Assembly: GCA_002104905.1 (NCBI GenBank)
Contig: MCFE01000047.1
Coordinates: forward strand, 124,001-188,000
Reading direction: 5' to 3'
DNA: 64,000 bases
Source of the DNA: Basidiobolus meristosporus CBS 931.73
Lineage: Eukaryota > Basidiobolomycota > Basidiobolomycetes > Basidiobolales > Basidiobolaceae
This document shows positions 22,027 through 32,926 of the stretch, piece after piece. The translations under genes and the position numbers were made by a program. The number at the start of each line of letters is the position of its first letter. The stretch's first letter is position 1. The notes below the pieces were generated by a model, which was given only the letters and a program-made list of their open reading frames with translations, did not search any database and was not told where the DNA came from.

Positions 22027-23350
22027 ATGGCTATTGACCGTAAGACAGACGAAAAACTCACCTTCGAGACCAGTGAAAGCGTCAAGGTGGTTTCCACCTT
22101 TGATCAGCTCGGTTTGAAGGAAGATCTTCTACGTGGCATCTATGCCTACAGTAAGTCATCACCTCGCACCCATGCGGTTGGCCGTATTGACTTTTCTCGT
22201 GGCTAACCAGCTTAACTCCGTAGATTTCGAAAAGCCCTCCGCCATCCAGCAACGTGCCATTGCTCCTATCATGAAAGGACGCGACGTGATTGCTCAGGCT
22301 CAATCTGGTACCGGTAAAACTGCCACCTTCTCCATCTCCATCCTCCAAACTGTCGACACCTCGATCCGTGAGACACAAGCTTTGGTCCTTGCTCCTACCC
22401 GTGAGCTTGCCACCCAGATTCAAAACGTAGTCTTGGCTTTAGGAGATTACATGAACGTGCAGTGCCACGCCTGCATCGGTGGCACAAGCGTGGGTGAAGA
22501 CATTCGTAAGCTCGATTATGGACAGCACGTAGTTACCGGTACTCCCGGAAGAGTATACGACATGATTCGTAGACGTAACTTGCGCACACGTAACATTAAA
22601 ATGCTTATCCTCGATGAGGCTGATGAGCTACTCAATCGTGGGTTCAAAGACCAGATCTATGACGTTTACCGCTACTTGCCACCATCCACCCAAGTGGTAT
22701 TGCTCAGCGCCACACTCCCACATGACGTGCTTGAGCTTACCACCAAGTTCATGACCGACCCAATCCGCATTTTGGTCAAACGTGATGAGCTTACCTTGGA
22801 AGGGATCAAACAATTTTTCGTAGCCGTGGAGAAGGAGGAGTGGAAGTTTGATACCCTCTGCGATCTGTACGATACCTTGACCATTACGCAAGCCGTAATC
22901 TTTTGCAACACCAGAAGAAAGGTCGATTGGTTGACCGAGAAAATGAGAGAAGCCAACTTCACGGTGTCCTCCATGCACGGAGAAATGCCCCAGAAAGAGA
23001 GAGACTCCATTATGCAGGAGTTCCGACAGGGCGCTAGTCGTGTGCTGATTACCACCGACGTCTGGGCCCGTGGTATTGACGTCCAGCAAGTCTCCCTGGT
23101 CATCAACTATGACCTTCCGTCCAATCGTGAAAACTACATTCATCGGTAAGGTTTCATCCCATCAGACATATCAGAGGCGGATACTAATGAGCATCGTTAA
23201 TATAGTATTGGTCGTTCCGGAAGATTCGGTCGTAAGGGTGTGGCCATCAACTTCGTCAAGAACGACGATGTCAAAATCCTACGCGATATAGAACAATACT
23301 ACAGTACACAGATTGATGAGATGCCAATGAACGTCACCGATCTGATCTAA
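22027..23350 (+). CDS. FAL1: DEAD-box RNA helicase eIF4A3 (Fal1)
   Basis: Three exons (22027-22150, 22224-23145, 23206-23350) give 396 residues. All DEAD-box motifs are present: Q motif [11 protein letters not shown], motif [29 protein letters not shown], and [13 protein letters not shown]. The [20 protein letters not shown] stretch marks it as the eIF4A3/Fal1 branch (exon-junction core, 18S processing) rather than translation factor eIF4A. A start two codons earlier is not ATG. AATAAA lies at 23449, and the gene is convergent with PSD1. Confidence 0.95.
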
Positions 23351-23565
23351 GTCTTGATCTCTTACTCGCATATCAACCACCCAAGAAATGAACCCCCCTT
23401 CCCCCATAATTCTTTGCGTTGGATGGGCTATGTACATTATTCGAACACAATAAAGAGAACCCCACCCCGATGACACACCGACTCTTTGGCAAGAAAGGTT
23501 TATTGATGAGTATGCTGTATATGATGATATGGGAATATTGGGTGGAATAGGAAGACCAATTGATC

Positions 23566-25189
23566 CTAGTTTTCTACGATTTCACCAATCTTTTGGCCGA
23601 CACGGACCACTTGGTCGGGCTTAAGGTTGAACTTGAAGTTCTTGGGCGCTTCGAACACCAGCACAATGGTGGAACCGAGACGGAATCCGCCAACCTCGTC
23701 ACCAGCACGGAGTGGATATCCACCCAAACGGTTGCTGTAGCTCTCGTACGAAACTTGAGTGTAAGTCCCTTGTGGGATGACCTCCTTCTGGTTGGTGCGA
23801 AGTTCCTAATGGCCAATGGTTAGTACCTGATGCAACGGATCCACACAACACCATCAAGTTACTTTGTCGAAGTTGATCTTGATAGAGCCAACATTGGTGG
23901 CTCCAACGGGGGCCATGGCGAAGAAACCATGACGCCACTGGCCCATCAGCACTACACGCTCGTTGAGAACGAAGAGGTTGGAGAGGAGCTTAACCATGTA
24001 CGGGGAAACGGAGAAGAGCTCGCCTGAAACCCGAAACAAATCAGTTAAATGTTCGTGTTGATTCACACACTACTACCGCTCACCAGCGAAGTGACGTCTG
24101 TTCTTCACAACCCAGTTTGTGGGCGAATGGAAGCGATGATAGTCCCCGGGGGCAAGATAGATAACACAGAAGAAAAGCTCATTCCCCTCTTTCAACGGTG
24201 GAATATGGTACTGCTCGGATTTATCCGACTGTAGGGCAACCTCCCCATTTTCACCCAAAAGCTTGTCAAGGGAATACGAGATACCGTTCACATTCGCAAA
24301 TTCTTCTTCATCGGCGATATTGCTAACGTGAGCGTTGTTGATCCACTCGTTACTTTGACCATTACCATTCCCGATAAACGCATCCAAGTTGTATGTGAAT
24401 CCCTTGATCTGCTCTACTACTCGACCCTCAACAACACCAAAATGAAGGACCTTTCCATCTGAGGGGCTTACCTGGTTGGTTGTCAAGAATGTGAGCACCA
24501 GAAAGCGATGCAAATGTATGTCTACCTACCATGATTCCTTCCTCGATTGGTCTGGCTCCCGGTTTCAATGTTCTGTAGAAGAAATCACCCAAGTTCGGGT
24601 AGGATTTCAAGTCGGGATTTTCCATCTCATCCAAATTGCAGCCAAAAACCCAACTGTAGAACTTGTATCCAGGTTCGCGGAGCCATACGGGCAAGGTCAC
24701 CCCGTTGAATGACCCAAAGAGACGAGAGAGTGCTTTCAATGGAAGAGCGCCAAAGACATGTACCTTTCGTAGTATCCTTTCTGTTAGGCAAAATAACTGG
24801 GAGTAGCAGAAGGAGCTTTATCGAAATACCTGCCAGGGGCCGACCACTACGGGTGCTCTGTGCTCGCCAATTTCGGCTTGCTTTTGGGCCTCTCTTTCAC
24901 GGACATGGGTATAGTGTTGGAAACCAATATACGCTAGACCTAGGCCGACTGGAATTGGTGCCCACTCAATTGGCGTGTCTTTAATCTTTTTTCTTAAAGT
25001 TGCTAAACAAGTAACAAGCGGTTTAGTGGAAGCCCCAAAACATGCATAGCACCAATTTGAAATAATTATACCGAAATTCTGACTAGCGCCATATCTTGAG
25101 GCAGTGTAGTGGAATTTGCGACTAGGTGTCAGCACAGAGTGGGATTTGAAGGCTCGAAGGAGCGGGCTTCTGGTGCTATATCTCAACAT
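23566..25189 (-). CDS. PSD1: Mitochondrial phosphatidylserine decarboxylase
   Basis: Five exons (24830-25189, 24530-24763, 24084-24471, 23863-24023, 23566-23805) give 460 residues. The enzyme makes phosphatidylethanolamine in the mitochondrial inner membrane. A basic N-terminal presequence ([17 protein letters not shown]) precedes a membrane segment ([14 protein letters not shown]). Conserved core blocks are [19 protein letters not shown] with LAPGDYHR, and the self-cleavage motif GFRLGST, whose Ser becomes the pyruvoyl cofactor. An unusual Asn/Ser/Gly-rich insert ([11 protein letters not shown]) follows the IKG segment. It is convergent with eIF4A3. Confidence 0.96.
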
Positions 25190-25660
25190 TAGGTCTCGTT
25201 AACAATTCACCTTCGGACTTTCGAAGACCACCTTTTTGACGTGACAACTGCAGGTTTTTTTACAAAAAATTCACATTCCTCTGGGATGATTAAATATCGA
25301 AAAGATAAGTCACAACCATCACCACTCACGATAATTACGCATTCAGCATAATGTGCATAAGTTAGGAAAGTTGAATAAGCAGTTGACCGGGGTTGATTTA
25401 CTCGCCTTAAATAGCTATCAAAAATAACCCCGTGAATGCGGCAACAGAGAGTATTGCGTCACATCCAAACATATTACTGCTTTATCTTGAGACTTACACA
25501 GCATCCACAGTGAAAAAAAAAGAAATTTTTTTGTCTCCTCTATTCTAAATCGATATAATCCAATCAGATCATTGGGAAAATGTCCTATAAAGTAAAAGCC
25601 GCCTAACAACTCACCTCTTGCTTTCTTCTCAGACATTTCGAAGTAGAGTTATTCTTTATC
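25190..25660. other. Divergent upstream region of PSD1 and CNBP gene
   Basis: A 471-base gap between divergent starts, A/T rich, with an A-run and a T-run near 25510-25530. No gene is seen. Confidence 0.45.
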
Positions 25661-26264
25661 ATGGCTTTCCGTCGTCCAGGTCACAACATTTGCTATAACT
25701 GCGGTGGTTCCGGCCATCAAGCCAAGGATTGCACCAAGACCGAACCCGTCTGGTAAAATAGTCTCCACCCTTCCTTTTCACCAGCCCACTCTTTAACACC
25801 ATTCTATAGCTACAACTGCAACCAAACTGGCCACATCAGCCGTGAGTGCAAGGAGCCTGCTGCTGCCAAGACTTGTTACAGATGCGGAGAGAGCGATCAC
25901 CTTGTAAGTATCGTCACTGTGTGGTTTATGACTTCTCAGACACTAATCGTTCTTTGTACAGTCTCGTGATTGCCCCAAGACCCTCGCCGAAGGACCCGAA
26001 TGCTACAAGTGCGGTCAATCTGGACATATGTCTAGAGCCTGCCCTGAAAACGCCAACAGCGGACGCAACGCTGGCAAGAGCTGCTACTCCTGCGGTGGTT
26101 ACGGCCATATGTCCCGCGATTGCTCCAAGGGTAGCAAGTGCTATAACTGCGGCAACACTGGCCATATTTCTCGCGACTGTACCGAGAAGTCTAACCAATC
26201 ATGCTATGCCTGCGGTGGTCAAGGACACATCAGCCGTGATTGCCCCGACAGAGCTCAGGCTTAG
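25661..26264 (+). CDS. GIS2: CCHC zinc-knuckle nucleic-acid-binding protein (CNBP/Gis2/Byr3)
   Basis: Three exons (25661-25752, 25810-25903, 25962-26264) give 162 residues. Seven CxxCxxxGHxxxxC knuckles are visible, the first [14 protein letters not shown] and the last [14 protein letters not shown]; knuckle 3 is [14 protein letters not shown], with Asp in place of the usual Gly before His. An Arg/Gly linker is nearly absent. CNBP/Gis2 proteins bind single-stranded RNA or DNA and affect translation. The symbol is by family resemblance only. Confidence 0.93.
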
Positions 26265-26703
26265 ATGGACTCGAGATATTTTCAGTATAAAACAGTTGGT
26301 GTTGAGATAGGGGAGTAAAAAGTAGTGGAGTACTGTGGCAGTGGCACTATACCTTAAATGATTAATGTTCTTAATCTCCTACCCTTTATCGTTGAAAAAT
26401 GTCGTACATATGTACTATACCATTTTCCTCCTTTTGTAAATTCTCTTTCATCGCCAATTTGCTTATTATTTTACGAAATTTAGTCTGAACCAACAGCAAT
26501 ATAAACCATTAATTCAACCATCTCCTTGTCTATCATGCTGATAGGGATTTTCCCGGAATGCGCCAATTGTTGTCACTCCATGATGGAAATTCCAGCCACT
26601 AAAATGATGTTACGTCCATGCTGGAATGTTGGTGAAATATGCCCAAGGAACCAGTGGATGCTTTTTAAGCTGTTGTTTTTCTTTCTGGGAAGTTTTTAGT
26701 AGA
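26265..26703. other. Intergenic, no gene seen
   Basis: CNBP 3' flank and DAD1 5' flank. A/T rich, with no supported feature. Confidence 0.5.
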
Positions 26704-27154
26704 ATGAGTGTTGTCCCGGCAGTGAAGAAGCTCGTTTCGAAGTATCATTCGGACACCCCGCAGAGTCTGAAGCTCATAGATGCGTACCTAGTTTACATTT
26801 TGTTTACCGGCATCTTCCAGTTCGTTTACTGTGTAATTGTTGGCACCTACCCATATAATGCTTTCCTCGCTGGCTTCATATCTACTGTGAGCTCTTTCGT
26901 GTTGGCAGGTAACCCGGCCTTTTTTATCCTAGTTGGCCTTCGATTCCCAAGCTAATTCCAGTTGTTTACAGCCAATCTTCGCATACAAACTAACAAGAAA
27001 AACAAAGATTTTCCCGCCGTCTCTAATGAAAGGTAATCTTCAAATAATTGCGTATATGCTGTTCATCCTCTAACTGTTCGCCACCAGAGCTTTCGCCGAT
27101 TTCGTTGTTGGTAGCCTTGTGGTGCATTTGATTGTTGCAAACTTCCTTGGTTGA
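26704..27154 (+). CDS. OST2: Oligosaccharyltransferase subunit DAD1/Ost2
   Basis: Three exons (26704-26908, 26972-27032, 27088-27154) give 110 residues. A small ER membrane subunit of the complex that transfers N-glycans. Matches include KLIDAYLVYILFTGIFQFVYC, GTYPYNAFLAGFIS and the C-terminal FADFVVGSLVVHLIVANFLG, the typical DAD1 ending. Three membrane segments are apparent. Confidence 0.96.
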
Positions 27155-27593
27155 TCCGATGATATGCTTGCATATATCTTATCACTGATTGCGCTCGAAC
27201 ACATTTATGTTGGATGACCTTTGATTTTTACAACTGCTTGTTCAATATCCTTGAAAACCTTTTGGGGCATTATTGGTTCCTTCTGAATGTCATCCATAAT
27301 AAAGCATCCAAGACCCACCCTCCCATTGACACAAAGTCCCAATATGAGGAATGATCACCTAGTGACGTTCTAGAATTGTTCATTCCCAACATCTCATTCC
27401 ACATCAGGATGAATCATCAAGTTTTGCGGCCCCCCCAAATTTTCGAGCAACTCAGCAATGAATTTGGGGGGCACTCGGATGTGACCTGATTCAGATCAGG
27501 TTCCCCAGTAAATACGGCTCGACTGATAGCAATATTATTTCGCCAGTGTATGTTGTAGCCACTTTCCTTTGAACCTCTGATTCAATAGTTAAA
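27155..27593. other. Intergenic, no gene seen
   Basis: Between the DAD1 and ATP15 genes. It holds a short C-run near 27428-27436 and a G-run near 27466-27471 flanking the AATTT motif, a weak inverted pattern of unknown meaning. Confidence 0.4.
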
Positions 27594-27931
27594 ATGGCCT
27601 TTGCCTGGAGAGCTGCCAACTTTAGGTACCTCTATGAGTTTTCGCCTTCGGAATAGAGTCCAGGATTTTTGACCTCGATTTCTTCACTAGTTACCTTCAA
27701 TATAGCCAGATTTGCGCCAAAGCCGTGCGTAGCGCTTTGAAGCAGGAGCAAAGACTTGTTGCACAAAAGCGCGAGGAGCAAGGTCTCAAGTTTGCCAAGT
27801 GGGCGAATGGAAAGCAAGGTGAATTGGTAAGTGTCGAGGAGAAAGGTTTAGGCAGCACCTCGCAGGGATCGATCCAACTTACTTCTTCCCTTTAGACCGC
27901 TGTTGCCGCCGAAGTACCCAAATCCGCATAA
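27594..27931 (+). CDS. ATP15: ATP synthase F1 subunit epsilon (mitochondrial)
   Basis: Three exons (27594-27625, 27691-27826, 27896-27931) give 67 residues. This is the tiny stalk subunit of mitochondrial F1-ATPase. The diagnostic block is YLQYSQICAKAVRSALK after an initial AWRAANFS. The tail (KREEQGLKFAKWANGKQGE) is like other fungal subunits. Protein and gene are too short to be caught by length filters. AATAAA lies at 27954. Confidence 0.92.
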
Positions 27932-28259
27932 ATTTTCAACCCTTATTCACTTCAATAAAGCCTACTTGGTGCTTTACTTTCACCGGGTACGATTAAAACG
28001 TTATATCTTTGGATTAATATGGTTTACGTGAGGTGTTGTACAGTCCTTCGTACATCGGGTTTTCTCGGCGGTTACTATCAGTTCAACGGAAGAGAACACA
28101 GTATTATCCTTCAAGGTGGCTTATTATGGCTATTTTGTGGGGCACCGCTTTGCCAGTGCGACACTGATTATGCCTCTGTTGCTCCCCGTCAACTACCAAC
28201 ACGAGTCGAAGTCGCATTATTACATCAAACTTTCAATAATTTTATTATCGAATGGATTT
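27932..28259. other. Convergent intergenic region
   Basis: Between ATP15 and the small membrane-protein gene. Open frames here look like chance. Confidence 0.45.
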
Positions 28260-28531
28260 TCAATCGAGTTCAGGTTGTTTGTAGTTGGTGGCCAAGGTAG
28301 CCTTCATAAGTCCCACCGTCCCTATGCTAAAGACCGACACGATGACCATAGGCGTGAGCAATCCATGGGGCTTGAATTCTTGCTGCTGAGTATGACCAGT
28401 GCTTAGGAAGCGGCGACGAGCAACATTGCGAGCCAACAACGACTAACAAGGAAGAATCTTTAAGCCTGGGATCAAAGAAGAATCCTAACGATGTGAGTTA
28501 CCTTCTGGGAAGACAAGGTGCGTAGCATCAT
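28260..28531 (-). CDS. Small mitochondrial-type single-pass membrane protein
   Basis: Two exons (28502-28531, 28260-28442) give 70 residues. The N-terminus MMLRTLSSQKSLLARNVARR is Arg-rich and free of acidic residues, like a mitochondrial presequence, and an RFLST segment could be a cleavage site. One membrane span follows (LLTPMVIVSVFSIGTVGLM), then a short tail ending PELD. Size and plan are like small respiratory-chain or ATP-synthase subunits, but I do not recognise the family. Confidence 0.65.
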
Positions 28532-28820
28532 GGGAATGGAGAGTTGAGTGTGACTGGCGAGAGGTGCTCCGTAGACTTATATATAGTAGTGGGAACTGCT
28601 TCTTCGAACGAATCCCTGTTGATGTGTTTCACTCCTCAACTCATCTTTAGAACCAGTAGCCATCACTGTTCTGAATGATTCATGCTCATCACACGTGACT
28701 GGGTAAATGGGTTTATTGTTGGTAGTTCAGGTGGTTATGAGGCTTAAGTTATACATTTTGTTGAGTGTTGGTGTGTTTCAATTTAGAACCGCTTTAAGTA
28801 GTATGTAAAGCAACCGATTA

Positions 28821-29500
28821 TCATTTGGTTGATGCGCATTCGATAGAGATTTTCTTTGCGAGAGGCTTGTGAAGATCTACCTTGGGTACGTGGATAAAGA
28901 GCACGCCATCCTCATAAACAGCGCGGACATCCTCGATCTCTACTTTGACTGGGAATACGAAGGATCTCTGGAAACGAGAATATTTACATTTATCGACTTC
29001 AGTCAACGAAGGGAGGCCAGGGTGTGCATGGACCAGCTCCTTTGGTTGAGGGCCATCAATCTCTCGAATCCCCAAGAAGCTATCCAAAATCCTTCCGCGT
29101 CGTTCGATTGTGCCGTGAACAACCATTGTTGTTTCGTCTATGAACTCCAGGTTGATGTCTTTCTTTCGGACCCCTGGAAGTTCCACTTCAATGAAATAGG
29201 AGCCGTCATTTTCTACCATGTTGGGCTAGTTAGTTGAGAATGTCAAATATGAGAAGGGTGTGGTAGTTGATGGATACCGGATAGCTCTACTGCAGGCTTG
29301 AAATGTTCCTCGCTTTCCAGCTCTTGTTCAACGGGGCGAAGAATCGTTGGTTTTGTCAAATGGATGGAATGATAGTTGGTCACAGGTCTATAATGAGTAT
29401 GTCCTGCACGGCGGTGTGCAGTGGCAGATAGCGGTTCATCCAGAATGGCCACAGCATGGCGAACACTAGGGGCAACCGAAGAAAACACTCGAGAGAACAT
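28821..29500 (-). CDS. Small heat-shock protein (Hsp20/alpha-crystallin)
   Basis: Two exons (29291-29500, 28821-29225) give 204 residues. The alpha-crystallin domain starts at VENDGSYFIEVELPGVRKKD and closes with AVYEDGVLFIHVPK, the usual GVLxIxVPK signature. Between strands there is a roughly 35-residue loop (GIREIDGPQPKELVHAHPG) longer than in most fungal Hsp20s. The first 50 residues begin MFSRVFSSVAPSVRHAVAIL, which could be a mitochondrial presequence; that is inference. Confidence 0.88.
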
Positions 29501-29978
29501 CACACCTATTAAACGGACGAACTAATGGAAAAATAGGAAGAAGCGGAAAAGAAGTTTGTATGGTAAAGGTCTAATTGCATTCCACGTTGAAGTAAAACTA
29601 TTACGTTTCTCCCGACCTGTAGATATATAGGAATTAGAAACCCGGCTCTCTTGATCCCGGTTTCACGCCCGAAACATTAAAATAGAATGGGCCAGAACGA
29701 CGACCGTTGTGCCTTGTAACCGGCAGTCGCCTGTTGCTGTGGTACAAATATTCCCGTCATTAAATTGATTTGACAATTGTACATTTTATTGCTCTGCCTC
29801 ACATGTATCCAATTCAATAGTTTTAAGAGTGATCTAGAGTGCATAGGATTAATGCCGAAGTCTTCTGCTCTAACTCACCAGCCCACTCCGTCACCCATGT
29901 GTTTGGCAAAGAAGCTTTCCAAAGTATCAATGAACTATAGGCAAAAGCGATACTTCTAGTATATTTGTGACAGCATCA
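29501..29978. other. Intergenic, no gene seen
   Basis: Upstream of the Hsp20 gene and downstream of the CxxC-protein gene. I did not find a clear array of nGAAn heat-shock units. Confidence 0.4.
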
Positions 29979-30611
29979 TCATTCATTGGAATGAACGAAA
30001 TGAAACACTATCACATCTCCGCTTTGCAATACCCTCAAATCCTCGTCCTCTAGTATTATGGATGCAGTATTCTCTAGAAGTATGGCCTTCACTCTAGACA
30101 CCTTTCTGTCTTCGTACAATTTCTCATAGGCCAAGTCAATCAAGTTGCTTAGGTTCTGTTTAGATATGTCAAAGACCACGGTTCGACGCCAAGGCAACTC
30201 GTAATCTTCCACCACTTTTGTGGCATGTTGTAGTGCTAATCGAATCTCTCCCGACGCGTTGCTTGTAGTGTGAGGTTGTGCCTCGGAATTGTGAGCTTGA
30301 ATCTCGTGTGTGTCATCCGTGTCCTCTTGGCTTTCGTCGCCAGAGGGAGCTTCTAGATGAAATGGAGTTGAGTCCACAACACATTAAACGCGGTTAATAA
30401 ATACTCCTTCACCTTGCGCTTGAAGAAAATTGCGCTTATGTTTCTCTGTCTTCTCGTGTTTCATAATGGAAAGCGAATCCAACGTATTTCTCAACTTGAT
30501 GTTCACGTCACATATTTTGCAAGTGACGGCGGAGTCTTCTCCGACTTGGAATACCTCGGGTTTCTCTATCACCACTCGTTTCCACCGCTCCTCTGGCGTT
30601 AACTTTGGCAT
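29979..30611 (-). CDS. Unknown protein with N-terminal CxxC...H...H motif
   Basis: Two exons (30413-30611, 29979-30352) give 190 residues. Near residues 30-60 is CKICDVNIKLRNTLDSL followed by IMKHEKTEKHKRNF, a Cys2-His2-like arrangement as in U1-type or FAM-like zinc fingers. An acidic, Ser/Thr-rich linker (SGDESQEDTDDTHE) leads to a mixed alpha/beta C-terminal half (RRTVVFDISKQNLSNLIDLA). I do not recognise the family; a nucleic-acid role is possible. Confidence 0.7.
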
Positions 30612-30889
30612 CAAGGAACTACAATGCAGTAGGCGGTACGGCTATAAATATTGCAGGGAATGACGGAACAACGATTTTTCCAAATGCCAATTTCAAGTGG
30701 CTTTTACTCATTTATCAGATAACCTTCAATCGTTCTAGCTTAAATCATGAGCATTTGGATTTATTATACATTTATACTATGGTACATAACAGCAGAAATA
30801 TTTGATCTCTAAAAGGCGAGAAATATTATTCTTTCTATACGGATGATGTAGATTGAACATGCGGTGAAGTATAGAAGCGGTTGCTGGGA

Positions 30890-31867
30890 TCAGGGTGTCA
30901 GATAGACATTGTTGTGAAGAGCCGTGGCACGGGTATTAGAGATTTCAGGAGAGAAGTGGATCTCCTTGGGAGGGGAGTTGAGCAAGTACGATAGGGAGCA
31001 CTGAGACTTGCTTTTCTCCGCAAAAACCTTGTTTTCATGGCGCTGGGTGTGCTTCTCGAGATGCTTGTGATTTCTAATTGGAGGTGGGGATGTTCTGACT
31101 TGATAAGGTGAGAATCGATGAGGATGGGATGGCTTTTGTTCAGTTTTTGTTGCAATGGGCTCGGTCTTGGAGCGATGGGTACGTATCTGATTCTTTAGGA
31201 ACTCCTCCCAACGAAGAAATATGGTTTCTGGGACCAACAGTTGGTAATCAACTAATTTCAAGAAGGTCAGCTCGATACAATTAACTTCCTCGACACTGAC
31301 TCCCATAATGCTGGCCCAGGTGCGATTTTTGTAATTCTTGTCTTGGGTGAATTTCGAAGCTGCGATAAGGGAGGCCATAAACATTCGTCTTCCACAACGT
31401 GCGAAATCCATAAAACTCTCTTTCTCGAAACAGGCGTCTTTGGGTTGAAGCTTTAAAAGATACAGCAATCCCAAAGACCAAACCCCCAGAGTCACTTTGG
31501 AGCGCTTTGCCGTCTCCATGATAAATTGTGCAAGTGGGACCATTTGGCCAACGTCTGAGCCAAACTTCCTAGACCACACTCCGTCTATAAGATTCACAGT
31601 AACGTCTAAAGAGAAAACCAGTTAGGCAATGTTCCATATAAGTGATTGTTACGCTAGAGGCGATATGGCTTCTAACAGCAGCTAGGGTTCGTTATGCTTA
31701 CCAGTCATGCATTCTAAGGTGTACATATCCAAAGGTACGGGTAAAGTGTCAAGGGTGGGGAGGGTTTTGGAAGAGTTTTCACATTGGATAGCTAAGCTAT
31801 TGTCACAACAACAACAAGCAGAATCAGTACAAGAACAAGAAATTTTGGCTTTCATTGGAGACTCCAT
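30890..31867 (-). CDS. Pho80/Pcl-type cyclin
   Basis: Two exons (31702-31867, 30890-31605) give 293 residues. The cyclin box is seen at about residues 80-180: FIMETAKRSKVTLGVWSLGL, FMASLIAASKFTQDKNYKNR, WASIMGVSVEEVNCIELTFL. The spacing and the KNYKNRTWA block fit Pcl/Pho80 cyclins, partners of the Pho85/CDK5-like kinase. The N-terminus has a striking Cys cluster (SCSCTDSACCCCD). The C-terminal 100 residues are basic and low in complexity. Confidence 0.88.
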
Positions 31868-32085
31868 TTGAGTGTAGATTAAAAGAACTGTACAATATGC
31901 TCAAAAGAAGTTGGTTGCTAATATGGGGGATTGAAGCTGGTAGAGATTTATATACGCCTTGACACCTTGATCAGGTATGAAATAAATGATCGAGATTCTG
32001 ACGTCTTGGGCAAAAGTCACATCTTCATTACAAATTTGAAATATTGCACCTTCTCGCAGCTAGAAATATCGATACAGCAATCACG

Positions 32086-32360
32086 CTATATATTATCGGG
32101 ATTATTCATGTTATTCCATGGAAATACGTACAGATAGTTCTCCTTGAAGCCCAATTCGTATGTTTGTAGCACCTGACTGTATTTAGCAAATTCTCCTTGC
32201 GCGACTGCTCAATCGCAGTGGCAGATGTGGTTTCCACCAGGATGGCGGGAGTTGAGATGTTGATGATGTGCTCAATTCCAATCTCACGAGGCCAATCACT
32301 ATGCAAGAGGTCCAAATGGAGTTGGTCAGACGTGGCCAATCACTCGAATCTTTCAGCCAT
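32086..32360 (-). CDS. Small gene candidate, structure unresolved
   Basis: An ATG at 32360 opens MAERFD and runs to a GTGATT donor. Two overlapping continuations look coding: one frame gives DDWPREIGIEHIINISTP, and another, reached by splicing from a GTGAGA donor at about 32284, gives AQGEFAKYSQVLQTYELGFK ending at a TAG (32086-32088). Only one can be right for a single transcript. The sequence GTGATTGGCC occurs at both ends of the first intron, so alternative acceptors are easy to imagine. Product unknown. Confidence 0.3.
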
Positions 32361-32926
32361 TTTAGAAGCTTGTTAATACAAACTCATTCAAACAGAAAAT
32401 CACGCCATTTGTGACCCCCAAATTGATGACCAGCCAAATAAGGCATTTCAGGATAAACTATTCGTAGCATGCCATCCTGCCCATCAGTGATGACCTCAAA
32501 TCACGCAAGATTAGCCTGGGACGCATTATTTGAGGTGACTTACCGAAGAAGGGAAAGGAGGTTGAATGTTTTTCCTCAGCAGGATTGTGCACTAGTATAA
32601 GGTTAGGATTAGATGCAAGTATATGGATGTTGGCTAATATAAGGTTAATATAATATGAGTTGTTGGTGTTGTATAGATTCAGAGTTACTGGCCGAATTTC
32701 ATGCTGGAATCACGAGATTGCCGCATGTGGCTCCGAGTGTTTAGGCCATGAACAACCTTATGAACGGGTTTATTGTCTCTGAATGAGTGAAGATACAAGA
32801 AATATGACTGGATGGGAGATTAAAATACTATTTGCTAAAACATAAAGTAATGACTTCTTGACTATTTTTGGGGGGAGAAGGTCGAGGTTATCTTACATCT
32901 CGATGGGTTGCGCATATCCTAGTAGC
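32361..32926. other. Intergenic, no gene seen
   Basis: A/T-rich 3' flank of the chitin synthase gene. No feature supported. Confidence 0.5.

Noticed and set aside
28019-28406. Plus-strand open frames over the small mitochondrial protein gene
   Set aside because: They lie antisense to a better supported spliced gene and show no conserved motif.
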